From assembly GCF_011694815.1 (NCBI RefSeq), contig NZ_CP050177.1:7013501-7077500 (forward strand): DNA of 64,000 bases, written 5' to 3'. Of this stretch, positions 1-8,228 are shown one piece after another. Origin of the DNA: Streptomyces liangshanensis (GTDB lineage Bacteria > Actinomycetota > Actinomycetes > Streptomycetales > Streptomycetaceae). The first letter of the stretch is position 1; each line of letters opens with the position of its first letter. Under the pieces are notes generated by a model, which worked only from the letters and a program-made list of their open reading frames with translations, had not been told where the DNA came from and made no database searches. The position numbers and the translations under genes were made by a program.

Positions 1-691
1 CACCCGTCGTCGCCGGCCGTTCGCCGCCGAGCAGCACGGCCGCTTGTTCGTTGAGGTACGTGACGCGGCCGTCGAGGTCCATCGCGAACAGGCCCTCATG
101 AAGACGCTCGACGAGATCGGCACCGGCGTGCGCCTCCGCCTCGGTCCGGCGCGCGGCCGGACGCGCGTGGGCCAGGGTGCGCAGGGGCGAGGGGTCCCTC
201 ACCGGTTCGTCCGGTATCCGGGCCTCCTGGAGAACCTCGCCCATCCGGTCGGCCGCGGAGGTGATCGCGTCGGTCTCCCGGCAGGTGAGCCGGGGAGCGC
301 GGTTGCCCGGCCACAGGAGGAGAACCACACCCCAACAGGTCGATCCGGCCAGGAGGGGGGCGACGCACATCGACGAGTGGTACGGGAAGGCCAGCGCCGT
401 ACGGGGATAGCGGCGCGCCACCTCCGAATGGCCGCTCAGCCATATCAGCCGCCGCTCGCGCGCCGCCTCGGCGACCGGCACGGGCGCGGACATCGCCACA
501 CGGGACCAGGGCTGGGCTATGCGCCTGGACACCCCTGTCACCACCGTCATGCGAATGACGTGCTCCTGTGGCACACACTCGTACACGGCGCCGACATGGG
601 CGCCCGTCAGCCGGACCACGTCCAGGAGCGCCCGGTCGATGTCGTGGGTGGAGCACCGCGCGACGTCGTTCCCCATCCTGTTACCCGCCAT
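1..691 (-). CDS. GAF/PAS sensor protein, N-terminal part (runs off the left edge)
   Basis: About 230 codons of an open minus-strand frame with no stop before the window edge. Residues from about 15 to 140 read like a GAF domain of the kind fused to SpoIIE phosphatases in Streptomyces. Near the edge a PAS-like stretch begins (HEGLFAMDLDGRVTYLNEQA). The missing C-terminus would decide between a phosphatase, a kinase and a bare sensor; phosphatase is my guess from family knowledge. I chose the ATG at 691 because GAAGGA lies immediately upstream, but an in-frame ATG at 676 is equally possible. It is transcribed divergently from the HTH-ATPase gene, and the AT-richer stretch around 738-775 is the likely promoter zone. 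Confidence 0.75.
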   Translation of the reverse strand, partial: MAGNRMGNDVARCSTHDIDRALLDVVRLTGAHVGAVYECVPQEHVIRMTVVTGVSRRIAQPWSRVAMSAPVPVAEAARERRLIWLSGHSEVARRYPRTALAFPYHSSMCVAPLLAGSTCWGVVLLLWPGNRAPRLTCRETDAITSAADRMGEVLQEARIPDEPVRDPSPLRTLAHARPAARRTEAEAHAGADLVERLHEGLFAMDLDGRVTYLNEQAAVLLGGERPATTG

Positions 692-897
692 TCCTTCGCC
701 GGAAGGGTGTGCCCGCACGCTCGGCCGACCGCCCTAGCATGATGGCATATGGTGCATATACATCAAATAAGACTACAGGCCGCTCCACCGTCGACGGGAT
801 GCCCGCGTGTACGGGTGGGAGGCGTCTCGGGAGTGCCCGTCGTGGGAGGCGAAACGTGGCCCGCTCCCGCGAAGTACGGCGCTGGGCCCTTCGGGAG

Positions 898-912
898 TCG
901 CTAACATAGCGA
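898..912. promoter_or_regulatory. Perfect 6-bp dyad before the HTH-NB-ARC gene
   Basis: TCGCTA-ACA-TAGCGA is a perfect inverted repeat just upstream of the likely GTG start at 930 and touching the alternative ATG at 912. Its position fits an autoregulatory operator for the HTH protein it precedes. It could also be a chance dyad; there is no second copy in the window that I noticed. Confidence 0.4.
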
Positions 913-929
913 TGACCAGGGGAGATGCG

Positions 930-1865
930 GTGGTTGGTGTGGTGGAGGAGCGGGACACCGGCGGCTTCGCGCGGTGGGTGCGCGTGCGGAGGGCGGAACT
1001 CTTCTACACCCAGGAGGAGCTGGCCTGCCAGGCCGGCGTCAGCGTCCGTACCGTACGGAACATGGAGGCGGGCCGCCCCGCGAGGGCGCACACGTGCAAG
1101 CTCGTCGTGCAGGCACTGACCGGAACCGGTCAGGAGGCCGGGTTACGTGCCCCGTTCGCGGCCGGTCAGCTGTTCCCCGCCCAACTCCCCTCCGCGGTCT
1201 TCCCGTTCACCGGCCGCGACGCCGTCCTCGGCACGCTCGACGAGGTGCTCGGTGACCTGTCGGACGAGACTCCGACGGCCACCGTCGCCGTGATCACCGG
1301 TGCGGCGGGTACCGGCAAGACCGCCCTCGCGTTGCACTGGGCCCACCGCGTCCGGCACCGCTTCACCGGCGGCCAGCTCCACGCCGACCTGCACGGGTAC
1401 GGGAGCGGTCCCGCCGATCCCGGCGAAATCCTCGCCCGGTTCCTGAGAGCGCTCGGCGTCGGGCATTCCGCCATGCCCCGCGCCACCGCGGAGCGCGCCG
1501 CCCTCTACCGCAGCCTCATATGGAAGTTGCGACTGCTCGTCGTTCTCGACAACGCCTCGACCGTGGACCAGGTGCTCCCCCTCCTGCCGGGCACGCCCGC
1601 CTGCCGCGTGCTGGTGACCAGCAGGGACCGGCTCAGCGCTCTGGTGGCGCGGCGTGGTGCCCGGCGGCTGGAACTGGGGCCGCTGTCCGACACGGCGTCC
1701 CGGGACCTGCTGCGGGAACTGATCGGGGCGAGGGCCGACGCCGACCCGGAAGGGACCGAGGCGCTGGTACGGCGTTGCGCCGGCCTACCCCTGGCCCTGC
1801 GCGTCGCCGCGGAGAGTGCCGGGGAAACCGCGACACCGTCCCTCCCCCCAGCCGCCGACCTCTGA
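930..1865 (+). CDS. HTH (XRE-type) NB-ARC ATPase, short form without C-terminal repeats
   Basis: 311 aa from a GTG preceded by GGGGAG; an in-frame ATG at 912 would add six residues. Residues 12-65 form a helix-turn-helix (YTQEELACQAGVSVRTVRNM). An AfsR-like NB-ARC ATPase follows: Walker A GAAGTGKTAL at about 124-133, Walker B LLVVLD at 202-207, and the GLPLAL motif at about 285-290. Relatives usually carry hundreds of further residues of TPR repeats. Here the protein stops about 20 residues after GLPLAL and is followed by a 16-bp tandem repeat, so it may be a truncated regulator or a stand-alone switch ATPase. It resembles the ATPase part of the AfsR-like gene at the right edge. Likely a transcription factor that autoregulates; target unknown. 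Confidence 0.8.
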   Translation: MVGVVEERDTGGFARWVRVRRAELFYTQEELACQAGVSVRTVRNMEAGRPARAHTCKLVVQALTGTGQEAGLRAPFAAGQLFPAQLPSAVFPFTGRDAVLGTLDEVLGDLSDETPTATVAVITGAAGTGKTALALHWAHRVRHRFTGGQLHADLHGYGSGPADPGEILARFLRALGVGHSAMPRATAERAALYRSLIWKLRLLVVLDNASTVDQVLPLLPGTPACRVLVTSRDRLSALVARRGARRLELGPLSDTASRDLLRELIGARADADPEGTEALVRRCAGLPLALRVAAESAGETATPSLPPAADL

Positions 1866-1878
1866 CTCGGCCGGGTCG

Positions 1879-1958
1879 GACCGGCCCGCCCGCCGACCGG
1901 CCCGCCCGCCGACCGGCCCGCCCGCCGACCGGCCCGTTCGATGACCGGCCCGCTCGCC
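1879..1958. repeat. 16-bp tandem repeat, five units
   Basis: The unit GACCGGCCCGCCCGCC occurs three times exactly (1879-1926), followed by two variant copies (1927-1958). It sits in the convergent space between the NB-ARC gene and the end of the large minus-strand operon. The stretch 1866-2038 holds nothing else I can identify. It may act as a transcriptional barrier, or may be replication slippage associated with loss of the C-terminal part of the upstream gene. Confidence 0.85.
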
Positions 1959-2038
1959 GACCGGCACGGAGCGGCCCGCCTTCGAAGGCCGCGGCGCGCA
2001 CGGGCCTGACGCCGTGCCCTCGTTCGCAGCCGGCATCC

Positions 2039-3886
2039 TCAGACGTCGGCGTGCCGGAACGTGACACGGTCGGCCGTCTCGATCATCTGCCGGGCGAACG
2101 CGCCGGAGCCGAACGCGTCCGCGTCGACGCCGAGGGTCGTGGCCATCACGTCCGCCAGCCCGCGCACGTCGACGACCCGCCCCTCGCCGACCGTGAGGTC
2201 CGGCACGAACAACTCGGGCCCGTCGCCGTCACCCGGGGGACGCAAGTTCTTGGTGACAGTTCCCTCACCGCCGCCGGGCTCCAGCCCGAAGTGCAGCGAT
2301 TCCGCACGCCGGCGCACCTCCAGCCGCCGTACGGTGCCGGTGAACAGGCAGAGCAGGATGTTGCGGGACAGCGTTTCCCGGCGCAGCACCGGGAGCGGCT
2401 CCCCGCCGAACGACTCGGCGAAGCCGGCGATCTCCAGGTCCGGGTACCCGGAGACGACGTCCGAGCGGATCAGCGCGCCGGTGACCGTCGGCAGGGCCCG
2501 CGGCAGTGCGTGCGAGGCGTCCAGCTCCGCGTCCACGGTGCCGACGCGGCCGAGGCTGTACGCGCCGTCCACCAGGCAGCGCACCCACTGCTGGTCCACG
2601 CCGAGGAACCGGATCGTCTCCACCGGCAACAGCCGTTCGTCCGGCACCAGGTAGGAGAAGGGGACCCCGCGCAGTTCCGCGAGCCCCGTGAGCCAGTCGG
2701 CGGCGCCGCTCGGCAGCGCGTCGTCGATGCCCGCGATCTCCAGCGGGTGGTCCGCCCCGGCCGCGGACAGCGTTCCCGCCCGCTTGTGCGCCTGGTCGCG
2801 TCGGCGTTTCCACTCGTACAGCGTGGTCGAGAAGTCCTTGCTCTGGAGCGCGAGCAGCCGGCCGAGCTGCCATGCCGAGGCCAGGCTGACGTCGAACATG
2901 CCCAGGCCGGGGTGGTAGCGCAGCAGTCGGTCGGCCGTCCGCACGGGCGCCGACCACAGGGCGGGAGTCTCGTCCGCCGCGACCGGCCCGGACGCGAACG
3001 GGCCCCGGTACCAGGCCACGGTCCGCCCGCCGCCGCGCAGGGTGTGCCGCACGGGGACGTACCCGCGGGCCAGGAAGGTCTCCGCGAGGGTGTCGGCGGC
3101 GGAGTCCGTGGCCGCCTCGGGGAGCCGGAACGGGCTCCAGCCCCGGGAGAGCCGCCGGACCAGCGGAGCGAAGGACCGGTCGGCGTCGACGCAGGCGAAC
3201 CGCCAGCTGGCCAGCGACACCAGGCGTACCGGCGCGTCGGGCCCGCCGGACCCGAAGTCGAACGCCGGCTCGCTGTCTCCGGCCGCCGTCCGGTAGCGCC
3301 CGGCCAGGGACACCAGGTGGACCGTGCTGGTGCTGCCCGCCGGGGGCAGCCGGTTGCCGATCACGAAGGCGGTGTCGGCGTCCCCGCCGCGCCGCACGTG
3401 GGCGAGCAGCGGCAGTTCGGCGGCGCTGGGCAGCAGCCTCTCCAGCAGTGCCCGGGGCACGTCGATGACGGTCGCCCGCTCCTCGTTGCCGTTGTCCGTC
3501 ACGGTGACGACCTGCGGGGCGGGCTGCTCGTCGCTCGCGAACAGCAGCAGCGCCAGCCAGGGCACCGGGGTGACACCCTCTCCTGGCGGCGGGTCGGTCG
3601 CACTGTGCTCCCAGGGGAGCGTCGGCCGGGACAGCGCGATGTGCGGCAGCGCGGTGCTGTGGTCGCCCAGGCTCCCCTCCGGCGGGAACACCGCGCGTAC
3701 CAGCTCCGGTGCGAGGGTGTGCGGGTCGGCGGCGACGGTGAACCGGCGCACGGCGGTGAACTGTTGCACGGGCTCGTCCGGCGGCAGCACCGTCTGTGTC
3801 ACGGTGACCGTGTACTCGTCGCCCGGCAGGGTCGGCACCAAGTGGTCCACGAACGCGACGCGTTGCGGCTCCGTGGTCGTCGTCAT
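2039..3886 (-). CDS. Conserved hypothetical protein, last gene of the giant-protein operon
   Basis: 615 aa, function unknown. The ATG overlaps the TGA of the upstream DUF6603 gene (ATGA), so translation is coupled. There is no signal peptide and no clear membrane segment. The N-terminal 100 residues look like a beta-rich domain (VTVTQTVLPPDEPVQQF, then PHIALSRPTLPWEHS). A central segment has the pattern NRLPPAG...VHLVSLAGR near residues 190-210. The C-terminal third contains FLGVDQQWVRCLVDGAYSLG and ends in a short helical segment. I do not recognise a named domain. Its strict position in the operon implies a structural or assembly role with the other five proteins. Confidence 0.75.
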   Translation of the reverse strand: MTTTTEPQRVAFVDHLVPTLPGDEYTVTVTQTVLPPDEPVQQFTAVRRFTVAADPHTLAPELVRAVFPPEGSLGDHSTALPHIALSRPTLPWEHSATDPPPGEGVTPVPWLALLLFASDEQPAPQVVTVTDNGNEERATVIDVPRALLERLLPSAAELPLLAHVRRGGDADTAFVIGNRLPPAGSTSTVHLVSLAGRYRTAAGDSEPAFDFGSGGPDAPVRLVSLASWRFACVDADRSFAPLVRRLSRGWSPFRLPEAATDSAADTLAETFLARGYVPVRHTLRGGGRTVAWYRGPFASGPVAADETPALWSAPVRTADRLLRYHPGLGMFDVSLASAWQLGRLLALQSKDFSTTLYEWKRRRDQAHKRAGTLSAAGADHPLEIAGIDDALPSGAADWLTGLAELRGVPFSYLVPDERLLPVETIRFLGVDQQWVRCLVDGAYSLGRVGTVDAELDASHALPRALPTVTGALIRSDVVSGYPDLEIAGFAESFGGEPLPVLRRETLSRNILLCLFTGTVRRLEVRRRAESLHFGLEPGGGEGTVTKNLRPPGDGDGPELFVPDLTVGEGRVVDVRGLADVMATTLGVDADAFGSGAFARQMIETADRVTFRHADV

Positions 3887-6800
3887 GCTCGCGTTCCCTC
3901 GCTCTGGGTTGTCGCCGCGACCCGTGGGGCCGCCCGGAAGTCCCCGCCGCGGAAGCCGGTCAGGTCGATGGGCACGCCTTCACCGAGCAGCGCCGCCGCG
4001 ATCGCGTACCGGGCGTCCGCCGTGCCCGGTGCGGTGATGTCCGCCTCGATCAGCCCCGGGCCGTCCGGGCCGCCGGTCTCGGCGAACGGCGCCGGGGGCA
4101 GCCACCGGAAGGCGTCGTCCGCCGGGGGGACCAGCTCGGTGCCCTCCTGGAGCGCGGCCCGGGTCAGTGAGGGCGCGGGGCCCGCCGGCTCCGTGGGCGG
4201 CAGCGGCCGTACGGTGAACCCGGTGAGCAGCCCGTCCACCGTCGCGGCGGCGCCCAGGGACGGCTTGAGGCTGCCGCCCCACAACGCCGAGGGCAGGTTC
4301 TTGCGCACGGGCGCGTAGGTGAAGCGGTCCCCGGCGTCGGCGCCGTCGGACCCGGTGATCTCGATACGGTGGGTGGAGGCGACGTTGGCCTGCTTCGACA
4401 GGCCGAGCGGCGCGATGCCGAACGCCGTGGGGCCGGTCCCGGCGGGCAGCGGGACGTTCCCGCCCCGCTCGGAGTCCCGGCTCGGTACGACGCAGTCGGT
4501 CACCAGGACCAGTTCGAGGGCGTTGACGAATCCGAGATCGTTCTCGCCCGGCTCCGGGCCGGGGGAGGCGCCGCCCGCCAGGACGACGGTGACGACGTCC
4601 TTCGGCGCCGGCAGGAGCGAGGTACGGAACGCGGTCCACGAGAGGGCGTCCGGCGAGGTCCGCGCCGCGTCCGAGCCGAGGGAGACGTCGAAGGAGAACG
4701 GGCCGACGTCCACCGTCGCCAGGCCGCCGAACTCCGGCCCCCACAGGTCGACCCCGGCGTCCACCTGCACCCGTACGGTCTGGGTGCCGAAGGCCCAGAA
4801 GGTGTAGGACGCCCCGACGGAGATCCGGAACGACGCCTCGTAGTGGTAGGGCTTCCAGCCGATCAGGAAGTCCATCGAGGCGCTGAACCACGCCTTCGTG
4901 CTGCCGTCCTGGTAGGTCGCGGCGAAGCTGCCGCCCGCCATCAGTGCGGACGGCGTCAGCGCGAAGTACGCCCCGCCCTTCATCGCCAACTCCGGGGACA
5001 CCTGCCAGGAGAAGCCCAGCCGTGGCACGGCGGGATAGTGCGCCGGTACCGCGTACCGGGGGTGGTAGCCGCCGACCGTGACGACGAAGTCGCCGGTGTG
5101 CGTGTCGCCGAACCACGTCCGGAACGCGAAGCCCCCGGTCAGCCGGCAGTCCCGGGACAGCAGGTACGAGTCCTCGGTGAGCTGCCCGCGGATGCCGAAG
5201 AACCCGTCCTCGGGCACCAGCGTGGCCTGGAGCGCGAGTTGTACGCGGGCGATCGGCGCCACACCCGGCGCCGAGGTCTCCGGGGCCGGGAGCTGCACGG
5301 TGGACAGGCCGAGCAGGTTCACCTCGACACGCCGGCCGAACCCGACGACGAGCAGCAGGAAGCTGTCGATCATCTGGAACGAGGTGAACCGCACTCCCAC
5401 CGCGAGGAAGAAGTCGCCGGCCGACGGCGGCAGGTAGTCGCGCAGCGCCCGCAGCTTGGCGCCCACGTCCACCGAACTGGCGCCGCTGGGAGGTGACATG
5501 ACCTCGGTGACCAGCGGGAAGGTGGCGATCTTGTCGATGGGCGGCGGCACCAGCCGGCGGTTGTAGCCGAACCCGGCGGCCAGCCCCCGGACGAAGAAGA
5601 CCGGGGGCCCGCCGATGGGGTAGTTCAGCGCCGCGTACACGAACAGCGAGGGACCCTGTGGGAGTTGCATGTACGAGCCCAGCGCCGACAGCTGCAACTG
5701 CCCGGACCGCAGTACCGCCGCGCCGTTGTAGGAGTCGTACGTACGCCCCTCGTACTCGACGGTGTCCTTGAGGAACGCGCCCCCGATCTCCACCGTGCCC
5801 GAGCGGTACGCCACTCCGAGGCCGCGCAGTGAGAAACGCGGGCCGGAGGCGAGGTCTCCGGGGGCGATGCCCACCGACAGCCCGTCGAGGGACAGGCTGA
5901 GCCCGCCGACGGCCAGTGACGCGTCGAGGAGGAACGCGAGGACGGCGTCGGCGTCGGGCGGACGCAGCAGGGTGAAGCCGACGCGCTCGAACGTGACCGG
6001 GCCGAGCTGCTTCTGGACCGGGTACCAGGTGACGTCGTCGGCGGGGACGGCGGCGGGGGCCGCGGCGGCGGTGGTCGTCAGGGCCGCGGCGGGGGCCGGC
6101 GGCAGTGCCGGTGGCGGTGCGGCGCCGATCTCCAACCGGGTGTCCGTGTCGCCGATCCGCAGGTCCACGGTCGCCTGCGCGCCGCCCGTCGTGGGGGCGA
6201 GCGGTGGTACGGCGGCGGGCAGCAGCCCGTTGACGACGGCCACGTCGGCGGCGGTCAGGGCGCCGGAACCGTACACGAATCGCAGCCGCCGCACACTCAG
6301 CGTCGCCCCGGCGGGCAGCTTCTCGCCGATCAGCGGCAGCGAGGCGAGGTCCGCGCCGACGGCGGCCCCGAGCGCGACGGCGAACCGCCCCTGCGCGGCA
6401 CCGGCCGGCCGTACGTAGGCGATCAGCGCGGACTCCAGCCCGACGGACAGGCCCTCGGGCACGGACTCGGCGGCCCCGGCCGACAGGAAACCGACCAGGT
6501 CGCGCAGTGTCAGGGTGACGGGGTCGGCCCCGGGAACGAAGGCGGCGACGAAGGTACGGCTCTCCTCGGCGCTCCGGTCGAAGGCGATCCGGAACGTCCG
6601 CGTCCCGACGGTGAGCGATCCACCGAAGGTGGCGGAGTACCCGGCGGTCCCGCCCGTGGCGCGCCGGAGGTCGATGTCGACGGTCAGTGACACGGGCGTG
6701 CCGGCGAGGTCGAGGGTGCCCGTGCAGCCGAGGGCGAAGGCCCCGGTACCGCCGCGATACTCGACGGACACGTCGGTCAGGGTCAGGTCGCGCAGCAGCT

Positions 6801-8214
6801 GCGGTACGTCACCGATGCCGAAGGAGGTGGCCAGGTCGTCCAGGAGGTCGCCGATGGAGAGGACCGGGCCCGGCAGGGTCCCCCCGGTGAAGACCCAGCC
6901 GTCGGACGGCCCTTCGTACGAGGCCGAGACGTACAGCTCGGCGGACGTGCCGATACCGATGACACCGGACAGCCGGCCGGTCAGCCCTTGCGTCGCCGAG
7001 TACGCGACGGAGGCGCCGAGCGACCGGATGGCCAGGGGCCCGGCGCTCCACACACCGCTCAGGCCCAGGGCCGCCGCGTAGGCGCTCACGGACGGCTGGG
7101 CGGAGAACGACGCCTCGGTGACGGCGAGGTCCGCCGGGATGCCGTCCGAGGGCAGGTCGAACGACTCCAGCACCGCCGTGATCGGCAGAGGGTCGCCCGG
7201 GTGCAGGAAGCCGCGTACGGTCAGGTCGGGCAGGCGGACGGCGACGTCGAAGCGGAGTGCCCCCAGCGTCAGTTCGGTGACGACCTCGACCGAGTCGAGG
7301 GTCAGGGCGTTCGGGTCGAAGGTGACGCGCACCGCCTCGATGGCGGCGTCGATGCCGTCGGCGTCGAACCCGAGGCCGCCCAGGCCGCCTCCGCCGGACG
7401 TCCCGCCGATCCACGCGATCAGGTCCGTGATCCCCGGGAAGGTCCCGCCGTCGCCGGGCGCGACCTCGGCGGTCCACACCCGGCCCGGGACGATGCCGAC
7501 GCGGAGGTCCACCGGGGTGCCGCCGATCTCCAGGTGCCCGATCAGGGTCACCGAGAACGAACCGGCCACCATGGACGCCGCGATGTCGAGCCCGTCGAGT
7601 TCGAGGACGGACGGCACGGGGGCCCACTGTGCGGCGGGTACGCCCAGGACGAAGGCGTAACGGGGAGCGAGGACGGTGCCGGGGAAGAACGACAGGCCGA
7701 ACCTGTCGGGCGCCAGGGTGGCCGCGCCGCCCAGCGCGTCGAGCCCGGCGGGCACGGGCAGGACGGACAGGGACCCGCCGAGGCCGATCGCGAGCAGGTC
7801 CGCGGCCCGTACGCCGGCCACCGCCGCGCCGGGGGTGACGTGCCAGCCCGGGAAGCCCTGCTCGGTGATCGCGGCCACGACCACGTTCACGGCCGTGCCC
7901 GCCAGGTTCATCGTGCCGGTGGCCGTCACGGTGACGACGGGGGCGGCGGTCACCGTCACGACGACCGTGGCGGGGTGGACGGTGACCCCGGTGAGGCCGG
8001 TCACCGGCCAGGTGTCGTCGGTCGTTCCGGTCAGGGTCAGCACGCCGTCGGCCAGGACCGGGCCGCCGGGGGCGGCGGTCAGGCGTACGAGCCCGCCCGG
8101 CAGGCCGCTCACCAGGTCGCGCAGGGGCTGGGGCAGCGCCGTGTCGGAGCCGGTCAGTTCCAGGGCCGCGCCGCGGCCGGTGAGGGTGTCGCGCAGTGCG
8201 GCCAGGTCGGTCAC
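3883..8214 (-). CDS. Giant beta-rich protein, DUF6603 type
   Basis: 1443 aa from a GTG at 8214, preceded by GGAGG with a suitable spacer. The frame stays open upstream to 9351, but that part lies antiparallel within the MBL gene frame and is rejected. Most of the protein consists of long runs of alternating hydrophobic and polar residues in strand-turn-strand patterns (for example FALGCTGTLDLAGTPVSLTV), suggesting many repeated beta modules. The central GFGYNRRLVPPPIDKI segment is the reason I assign it to the DUF6603 family; that match is from memory. There is an Ala/Pro-rich linker near residues 700-730. No signal peptide or catalytic motif is visible. A large beta-solenoid or scaffold role is inference. 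Confidence 0.75.
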   Translation of the reverse strand: MTDLAALRDTLTGRGAALELTGSDTALPQPLRDLVSGLPGGLVRLTAAPGGPVLADGVLTLTGTTDDTWPVTGLTGVTVHPATVVVTVTAAPVVTVTATGTMNLAGTAVNVVVAAITEQGFPGWHVTPGAAVAGVRAADLLAIGLGGSLSVLPVPAGLDALGGAATLAPDRFGLSFFPGTVLAPRYAFVLGVPAAQWAPVPSVLELDGLDIAASMVAGSFSVTLIGHLEIGGTPVDLRVGIVPGRVWTAEVAPGDGGTFPGITDLIAWIGGTSGGGGLGGLGFDADGIDAAIEAVRVTFDPNALTLDSVEVVTELTLGALRFDVAVRLPDLTVRGFLHPGDPLPITAVLESFDLPSDGIPADLAVTEASFSAQPSVSAYAAALGLSGVWSAGPLAIRSLGASVAYSATQGLTGRLSGVIGIGTSAELYVSASYEGPSDGWVFTGGTLPGPVLSIGDLLDDLATSFGIGDVPQLLRDLTLTDVSVEYRGGTGAFALGCTGTLDLAGTPVSLTVDIDLRRATGGTAGYSATFGGSLTVGTRTFRIAFDRSAEESRTFVAAFVPGADPVTLTLRDLVGFLSAGAAESVPEGLSVGLESALIAYVRPAGAAQGRFAVALGAAVGADLASLPLIGEKLPAGATLSVRRLRFVYGSGALTAADVAVVNGLLPAAVPPLAPTTGGAQATVDLRIGDTDTRLEIGAAPPPALPPAPAAALTTTAAAAPAAVPADDVTWYPVQKQLGPVTFERVGFTLLRPPDADAVLAFLLDASLAVGGLSLSLDGLSVGIAPGDLASGPRFSLRGLGVAYRSGTVEIGGAFLKDTVEYEGRTYDSYNGAAVLRSGQLQLSALGSYMQLPQGPSLFVYAALNYPIGGPPVFFVRGLAAGFGYNRRLVPPPIDKIATFPLVTEVMSPPSGASSVDVGAKLRALRDYLPPSAGDFFLAVGVRFTSFQMIDSFLLLVVGFGRRVEVNLLGLSTVQLPAPETSAPGVAPIARVQLALQATLVPEDGFFGIRGQLTEDSYLLSRDCRLTGGFAFRTWFGDTHTGDFVVTVGGYHPRYAVPAHYPAVPRLGFSWQVSPELAMKGGAYFALTPSALMAGGSFAATYQDGSTKAWFSASMDFLIGWKPYHYEASFRISVGASYTFWAFGTQTVRVQVDAGVDLWGPEFGGLATVDVGPFSFDVSLGSDAARTSPDALSWTAFRTSLLPAPKDVVTVVLAGGASPGPEPGENDLGFVNALELVLVTDCVVPSRDSERGGNVPLPAGTGPTAFGIAPLGLSKQANVASTHRIEITGSDGADAGDRFTYAPVRKNLPSALWGGSLKPSLGAAATVDGLLTGFTVRPLPPTEPAGPAPSLTRAALQEGTELVPPADDAFRWLPPAPFAETGGPDGPGLIEADITAPGTADARYAIAAALLGEGVPIDLTGFRGGDFRAAPRVAATTQSEGTRA

Positions 8215-8228
8215 GGTCGGGCCTCCGG

